From NCBI GenBank assembly GCA_020445165.1, contig JAGRHE010000065.1, positions 1 through 13,492 of the forward strand: DNA of 13,492 bases, read 5' to 3'. Positions within the stretch are counted from its first letter, which is position 1. Each line of letters opens with the position of its first letter. A program made the translations under genes and the position numbers. The notes under the pieces were generated by a model. The model worked only from the letters and a program-made list of their open reading frames with translations. It made no database searches and was not told where the DNA came from. The stretch is from Gammaproteobacteria bacterium. GTDB lineage: Bacteria > Pseudomonadota > Gammaproteobacteria > Chromatiales > Sedimenticolaceae. Of this stretch, positions 8,150-13,492 are shown piece by piece.

Positions 8150-8163
8150 TTGATTCAAATCAA
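8150..8163. promoter_or_regulatory. Perfect FNR/Anr-type operator
   Basis: TTGATTCAAATCAA matches the FNR/Anr/Dnr consensus TTGAT-N4-ATCAA at all ten specified positions. It is centred at 8156.5 in the 278-base divergent region, 166 bases before the HypD-like start and 100 bases before the rhodanese/MBL start. Neither direction has a clean -10 at classic class II spacing. A TATTTT at 8120-8115 on the minus strand and a TAAAAT at 8227-8232 on the plus strand are candidates; the latter would put the box near -82, a known class I position. Low-oxygen control of one or both genes is likely. Apart from this box, nothing else is recognised in 7985-8262 except the plus-strand ribosome site. Confidence 0.75.
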
Positions 8164-8262
8164 GTTCGTCCGGGCCGCGCCCCTCCCGGCTGCGCTGAAA
8201 CGTAACGAACTTCTGACTCACCACACTAAAATGGCTTCGCACCGTCCCAAGGAGAAAAAGAA

Positions 8263-9600
8263 ATGACCCTGCGCTCTCATCCAGCCCGCTCCGCCGCAGC
8301 CCCTGCGCTGGCACTGGCGCTGGCACTGAACGCCAGCCATGCCGTCGGCGGGATCCTCAACGGCGAACAGGCCCTCGCGCGAGTCGCCCCGCAGGTCCGC
8401 AACATCGTCACCTTTGAATTGCAGGAACAGCTGCGCGAGCGCCCTGATACCGTGCTGATCGACGTACGCAACAGCGACGAGATCCTGCTGCTCGGCGGCA
8501 TGATCGATGCGCCACGCATCTACAACGTGAGCCGTGGCTGGCTTGAATTCCGTATGCCCGACCTGGTACCGGATGCAGACACGCCAATCGTCGTTTACTG
8601 CGGCATCAACCAGCGCAGTCCACTGGCGGCGGCCACGCTGAGCGAAATGGGCTACACCGATGTGCGCAACTACGCCGACGGGTTCTTCGTCTGGCGCGAC
8701 AGCGGCCTGCCGGTCGAAGCGCCCGACCTCGCGCTCGACAGCATGCTGTACAGCAAGCCGCAGAAGGTCGCCGAGGGTGTGTGGTCGGCGATCGGCGCCA
8801 CGGAGCCGCCCAGCTATACCAATTCCGGACACAACAACAACCTGTCGTTCATCATCACCGACGACGGCGTGGTCGTGATCAATGCCAGCGACAACTATCT
8901 GCTGGCGCGTTCGCTGCACGAAGAGATCAGGAAGCTCACCGACCAGCCAGTGAAGTACGTTGTGCTGGAGAATGGCCAGGGCCATGCTGCGATGGGTTCG
9001 GCCTACTGGAAGGAACAGGGCGCGCACATCATCGCTCACCGCGACACCCTGACCGAGTTGCAGAAATACGGTGAGCGCATTCTCGAGCGCGTACTGCAAC
9101 GCTCGCGAGACAAGGGCATGGGCACGAAACTGGTGCTGCCCGACGAGGTGTTCGACGAGCAGAAGGTGATCGAACTGGGCGGGCGCCGCATCGAGCTGCT
9201 GCACCTGGGGCCGGCGCACAGCCCGGGCGACATCTCGGTCTGGCTGCCGGACGAGAAGATCGTGATCGCCGGAGACATCGCGTTCCATCAGCGCATGCTG
9301 CCGGTGTTCGAACACACAGACACCGCCGCCTGGGTCGAGACCTGGGACAAGTTCGAGGCGCTCGGCGCCGAGATCGTGGTACCCGGTCACGGCGTCCCGA
9401 CCGATATGGCCGAAGTGACACGTTATACGAGGGACTACCTGGTGTTCATGCGCGAGCAGATCCGCGCACTCATGGATTCGGGTGGCACCCTGGCCGACGT
9501 GTCGAAGATCGACCAGTCAGCGTACAGCCACCTTGACACCTATGATGAGCTGGCCGCACTGAATGCAAGCATGATCTTCCGCGCGATGGAGTTCGAGTAG
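8263..9600 (+). CDS. Secreted rhodanese / metallo-beta-lactamase-fold fusion
   Basis: The 445-residue product starts at ATG 8263, with AAGGAG at 8249-8254. Residues 1-27 form a Sec signal ending ASHA. Residues about 35-152 are a rhodanese domain: LIDVRN (65-70), then VVYCGINQRS with Cys113, the only Cys in the protein and the expected persulfide carrier. Residues about 165-445 form a metallo-beta-lactamase fold. Late metal-site elements are kept: GPAHSPGD (His319), AGD (Asp338) and VVPGHG (His376). The usual HxHxDH motif is replaced by ENGQGHA at 236-242, so zinc binding must differ or be lost. Rhodanese/MBL combinations occur in persulfide dioxygenases and related sulfur enzymes, which makes periplasmic sulfane-sulfur chemistry plausible (inference). 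It is a single-gene unit ending four bases from the converging DUF4250 stop and is probably FNR-controlled. Confidence 0.85.
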   Translation: MTLRSHPARSAAAPALALALALNASHAVGGILNGEQALARVAPQVRNIVTFELQEQLRERPDTVLIDVRNSDEILLLGGMIDAPRIYNVSRGWLEFRMPDLVPDADTPIVVYCGINQRSPLAAATLSEMGYTDVRNYADGFFVWRDSGLPVEAPDLALDSMLYSKPQKVAEGVWSAIGATEPPSYTNSGHNNNLSFIITDDGVVVINASDNYLLARSLHEEIRKLTDQPVKYVVLENGQGHAAMGSAYWKEQGAHIIAHRDTLTELQKYGERILERVLQRSRDKGMGTKLVLPDEVFDEQKVIELGGRRIELLHLGPAHSPGDISVWLPDEKIVIAGDIAFHQRMLPVFEHTDTAAWVETWDKFEALGAEIVVPGHGVPTDMAEVTRYTRDYLVFMREQIRALMDSGGTLADVSKIDQSAYSHLDTYDELAALNASMIFRAMEFE

Positions 9601-9604
9601 GCGA

Positions 9605-9805
9605 TCAGCCGCCCGCACGGAACTGGTTCAGCGTGCCGTCGTAGTGATAACCCGCTTTGACGAGGCGCTGTTGCAGCGCCTCGCCGTCGATACCCTGGCT
9701 CTTCGCCAGGTCCTGCAGATCAGCGTACTCGTTGCGCAGCCGGGTATTGATCAGGCTGTACAGCAGGTGCACGTCCATGGTCGCGAAGCCGCTCAGATCG
9801 ATCAT
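9605..9805 (-). CDS. DUF4250-domain small protein
   Basis: The 66-residue protein matches the DUF4250 pattern: LLYSLINTRLRNEYADLQDL near residues 14-33 (compare the family's NTKLRD), then a helix and a terminal AGYHYDGTLNQF. The function of the family is unknown. No signal or membrane segment is visible, so it is likely cytosolic. Its ATG at 9805 overlaps the stop of the DUF2061 gene by four bases (ATGA), so the two are translated together and share the Fur-box promoter region. It ends four bases from the converging rhodanese/MBL stop. Confidence 0.8.
   Translation of the reverse strand: MIDLSGFATMDVHLLYSLINTRLRNEYADLQDLAKSQGIDGEALQQRLVKAGYHYDGTLNQFRAGG
9661..9683. terminator. Perfect 10-bp hairpin near the convergent gene ends
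   Basis: CGAGGCGCTG and CAGCGCCTCG pair perfectly around a TTG loop. The hairpin lies 61 bases past the rhodanese/MBL stop and inside the DUF4250 coding region. It could end plus-strand transcripts by pausing, but no T-run follows in either direction. A by-product of coding EALQQRL is possible. Confidence 0.3.
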
Positions 9806-10008
9806 GCGGCCACCATGTCCATCCGGTCGACAGCGCGCCGGTTGCGGATGCGCTCCCAGACACGGTCGTGGAAGTAGTAGGCCACCGTGTTCACGGCGGG
9901 CTCGATCAGCGCCACGGCGCCGCCGATCACGATGTCACCGGTCAACAGGTAGGCGACCGTGAAGGCGATGCTGAAATGCATGACGGCGAATGTTGCGGTC
10001 TTGATCAT
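9802..10008 (-). CDS. DUF2061 family small membrane protein
   Basis: The 68-residue protein fits DUF2061: a KTATFAVMHFSIAF start, TGD near residue 24, a second hydrophobic stretch about 26-45 and YYFHDRVWERIR near the end (family pattern Y-HERxW). Two membrane segments are expected at about 7-23 and 27-45, with a basic cytosolic tail. AGGAG at 10020-10016, seven bases before the ATG, is a strong ribosome site. The gene overlaps the DUF4250 gene by ATGA. A Fur-type operator lies 34 bases upstream, so the pair is probably induced by iron limitation. The biochemical role of the family is not known. Confidence 0.85.
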   Translation of the reverse strand: MIKTATFAVMHFSIAFTVAYLLTGDIVIGGAVALIEPAVNTVAYYFHDRVWERIRNRRAVDRMDMVAA

Positions 10009-10041
10009 GGTCGTTCTCCTGTTATCGAAGCCATGAATGAA

Positions 10042-10056
10042 TGATAGTGATTCTCA
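10042..10056. promoter_or_regulatory. Fur-type operator
   Basis: TGATAGTGATTCTCA matches the 7-1-7 Fur consensus TGATAATNATTATCA at 12 of 14 specified positions. It lies in the AT-rich stretch between the EamA stop and the DUF2061 start, where no other gene is seen. A partly overlapping inverted repeat (ATTCTC at 10050-10055 and GAGAAT at 10064-10069) may extend the operator. It would repress the DUF2061-DUF4250 pair when iron is plentiful. Confidence 0.6.
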
Positions 10057-10130
10057 TCTAAAAGAGAATTGAATTATTTCTCTCAGACCAATAGCTTTTT
10101 ACAATGAAGCTTAAGGAGGCCGATTGGGCT

Positions 10131-11021
10131 TCAGCGCCGCTCCGGCAGCGGCGCGCCAGGCACCGGCGGCGGTCGCCGGTTGGCCAGGGCCACTCCGAGC
10201 AGGATCAGTCCACCGCCGATCAGCATCGACAGGCTCAGCGACTCGTCCAGCAGCAACGCCCCCCAGGCGATCGCGAACAACGGGATCAGGTAGGTGACGG
10301 TCAGGGTGCGCTGCGGCCCGACCTCGCGGATCATTTGGATATAGATCAGGAAGGCGAGCGAAGTGGAAAGCAGGGCAAGCGCCAGCACCGCCCCCAGTAC
10401 CAGGGCCCCGGGTGTCGCCGGCGGCGGAAAGAATGGCAGCAGGGGCAGCAGGATAGCGGCGGCCCCCAGCTGACTGCCGGTGACGAAGACCAGCCCGGAG
10501 ACATGGCCGAGGCGGTTCCTGGCGAGGTTGGCGGCAAACACGTACGACACCGCGGCGGCCAGGCCGACCACGACGGCGGGCAATGAGCGCGCCTCCCCTG
10601 CCTGTGGCAGCCCGACCAGGACCACGACGCCGGCAAACCCCAGCAGCACCCCGAATGCGCGGCGCCGGTCGAGCGCCTGACGGTACACCAGGAATCCGAT
10701 CAGGGCGCCGAAGATCGGTACCGTGGCATTGAGGATCGAGGTGGTGCCGGCGGTCAGGTACAGCGATGAATAGGCCAGCAGCGTGAACGGCAGCGCGGCA
10801 TTCAGCAGCCCGACCCAGAGCAGCAGGCGCCAGTTGTCACGCAACTGGGCCAATTGACCACGCCGCATGACCAATGGCAGCAGCGCCAGCCCGGCGAGCA
10901 GCACGCGCACCTCGATCAGCCCGACCGGCCCGAGCACCGGGGCCGCGATGCGCATGAACAGGAACGAGCCACCCCACAATGCGGCCAGCAGGAACAGGGC
11001 GGGATAGAAGGGAATGGACAC
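10131..11021 (-). CDS. EamA/DMT-superfamily transporter
   Basis: The 296-residue inner-membrane protein has about ten hydrophobic helices and the two-repeat layout of EamA (DUF6) exporters. The start of repeat one reads ALFLLAALWGGSFLFMRIA (8-26), a hallmark of the family, and repeat two begins near residue 150. The C-terminus is short, basic and Pro-rich. The start is GTG 11021; the hydrophobic family N-terminus begins right after it. The ribosome site is weak. Family members export metabolites or amino acids, but substrate cannot be told from sequence. It is divergent from the yaiI-like gene, and 122 bases with a Fur box separate it from the DUF2061 gene downstream. Confidence 0.88.
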   Translation of the reverse strand: MSIPFYPALFLLAALWGGSFLFMRIAAPVLGPVGLIEVRVLLAGLALLPLVMRRGQLAQLRDNWRLLLWVGLLNAALPFTLLAYSSLYLTAGTTSILNATVPIFGALIGFLVYRQALDRRRAFGVLLGFAGVVVLVGLPQAGEARSLPAVVVGLAAAVSYVFAANLARNRLGHVSGLVFVTGSQLGAAAILLPLLPFFPPPATPGALVLGAVLALALLSTSLAFLIYIQMIREVGPQRTLTVTYLIPLFAIAWGALLLDESLSLSMLIGGGLILLGVALANRRPPPVPGAPLPERR

Positions 11022-11064
11022 GTTGGCGGCTGCGCCCGGCGACAGGCAATGGAATGTGACGACA

Positions 11065-11080
11065 GGCGTGAGCTTACGCC
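11065..11080. other. Imperfect palindrome in the EamA/yaiI divergent region
   Basis: GGCGTGAGCTTACGCC is a 16-base near-palindrome with one mismatched pair, lying between two divergent starts. It could be an operator for either gene. No convincing -35/-10 pair is seen in 11022-11164, and the call is tentative. Confidence 0.2.
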
Positions 11081-11164
11081 AAGCGAGCTCGATTGGGTGG
11101 CCGCACTGCCGACAGGAACGCGTCGAAGTGGCACACTGCCCTGCCGTTCAACCGGAGTGACGAA

Positions 11165-11617
11165 ATGGCCATCTGGGTCGATGCCGATGCCTGTCCACGC
11201 GCCGTGCGTGAAATCCTGTTCCGCGCCGCCGAGCGCAACCGGATCGAATTGACGCTGGTTGCCAACCAGGCCCTGGACGTCCCGCGCTCGCGCTACATCA
11301 AAATGCTGCAGGTGGCGCGTGGCTTCGATGTGGCCGACAACGAGATCGCGGCACGGGTCGCCGACGGCGACCTGGTCGTCACGTCCGACATTCCGCTCGC
11401 TGCCGATGCCATCGCCCGCGGCGCCCAGGTGGTCAGCGCGCGCGGCGAGCAGTTCACCAGGAACAACATCGGCGAGCGCCTGAACATGCGCGACTTCATG
11501 GACACGATGCGCAGCAGCGGCCTGGCCGGAGGTGGGCCGCCGCCGTTGTCGGCCAGTGACCGCCAGGCCTTCGCCAACGTGCTCGACCGCTACCTGGCCA
11601 GGCTGCCGCGCAGCTGA
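11165..11617 (+). CDS. yaiI: YaiI/YqxD family protein (UPF0178, DUF188)
   Basis: The 150-residue protein is close in length to E. coli YaiI (about 152). Family marks are [18 protein letters not shown] at the start, VANQ (37-40), a [19 protein letters not shown] stretch near 67-85 and [18 protein letters not shown] near 99-116. The fold is PIN/NYN-like with acidic residues at the N-terminus (Asp6, Asp8) and in TSDIPLA, which suggests a nuclease-like or nucleotide-binding site, but the cellular role is not established. GGAGTGA before the ATG is a good ribosome site. It is a single plus-strand gene facing the rhodanese/helicase pair. Confidence 0.92.
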   Translation: MAIWVDADACPRAVREILFRAAERNRIELTLVANQALDVPRSRYIKMLQVARGFDVADNEIAARVADGDLVVTSDIPLAADAIARGAQVVSARGEQFTRNNIGERLNMRDFMDTMRSSGLAGGGPPPLSASDRQAFANVLDRYLARLPRS

Positions 11618-11645
11618 GCCACTGCGCTGGATTCGCGTGCAAGAA

Positions 11646-11788
11646 GGACGCGGAGTTCGCAGAGAAGCGCAGAGACCACAGAGGTTCAATGTAGGTATCA
11701 CGCGCCTCAGGCTGGGCACGTTGAATAAAGACACCGGCAGCAAAAAAGCGCTCTGTGTGCTCTGCGCTTCTCTGTGTACTCTGCGTCC
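11646..11788. repeat. Imperfect inverted-repeat element (MITE/REP-like)
   Basis: Two 38-base arms, 11646-11683 and 11751-11788, are inverted copies matching at 33 of 38 positions, around a 67-base centre. Each arm is itself built from degenerate GCAGAG/CACAGAG units about nine bases apart. The element fills most of the gap between the converging yaiI-like and rhodanese genes, and no ORF of note lies inside. Transcribed, it would fold into a long hairpin able to end transcription both ways. The purine-rich GCAGAG arms resemble dispersed intergenic repeats of several proteobacteria (recollection, unchecked). Nothing else is seen in 11618-11827. Confidence 0.7.
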
Positions 11789-11827
11789 TCTTACGAAAGA
11801 GTCGAACGGGACGACAGTGCCGGCTTA

Positions 11828-13492
<1,665 letters not shown>

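Noticed and set aside
8218..9390. 390-codon minus-strand frame opposite the rhodanese/MBL gene
   Set aside because: His/Val/Asp-rich mirror translation with no family motif, while the plus strand has clear domains, a signal peptide and a ribosome site.
10916..11743. 275-codon minus-strand frame spanning yaiI and the EamA start
   Set aside because: It runs antisense through a clear yaiI and overlaps the EamA gene out of frame; no recognisable domain.
11646..11788. CRISPR array, suggested by repeated GCAGAG units
   Set aside because: Units are short, degenerate and adjacent without spacers, and the two long copies are inverted rather than direct.

Overview
The window is GC-rich chromosomal DNA, and every gene reads like a free-living Gram-negative gammaproteobacterium. 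The marks are Sec signal peptides, periplasmic adaptor proteins, a DeaD-type helicase with a DbpA RNA-binding domain, a YaiI/UPF0178 protein, and good matches to FNR/Anr and Fur operators. Two periplasmic rhodanese-type proteins would suit a sulfur-metabolising lineage, but that is inference; genus cannot be told. High GC leaves many long antisense open frames, which are shadows and are left out.

Region A (1-6746, minus strand) is the most interesting part. In transcription order it encodes: a GAF-like domain joined through one membrane helix to a HlyD-type adaptor (4974-6746); a PqqD-like/M50 site-2-protease-like/HlyD fusion (2827-4977), translationally coupled to the first gene by an ATGA overlap; after a 198-base gap with a hairpin, a secreted RND/HlyD-type adaptor (1732-2628); and, 18 bases later, a large surface protein that runs off the window (1-1713). 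That last protein has a LEPR-XLL-type N-terminal motif, a DUF4347 domain, a probable beta-sandwich segment and the start of a CSLREA-type domain. The layout suggests a dedicated export or processing apparatus for one giant surface protein, with no ABC ATPase or outer-membrane channel in view. The DUF4347 domain carries a His-Gly / Gly-Cys pair of the kind seen in caspase-like (clan CD) folds.

Region B (6899-9600) has two divergent genes around a perfect FNR/Anr box (8150-8163). To the left is an orphan, divergent HypD homologue with all four C-terminal Fe-S cysteines but altered N-terminal motifs. To the right is a secreted rhodanese fused to a metallo-beta-lactamase-fold domain whose first metal-binding motif is degenerate. 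No other hydrogenase maturation gene is present.

Region C (9605-11021, minus strand) has two overlapping tiny genes, a DUF2061 membrane protein and a DUF4250 protein, behind a good Fur box, and upstream of them an EamA/DMT-family exporter.

Region D (11165-13492) has a plus-strand yaiI-like gene converging on a minus-strand pair: a DeaD-type RNA helicase (5' end outside the window) overlapping a periplasmic rhodanese by ATGA. A 143-base imperfect inverted-repeat element lies between the converging genes. No rRNA, tRNA, CRISPR array, transposase or integrase was recognised. No gene-free stretch exceeds 300 bases.
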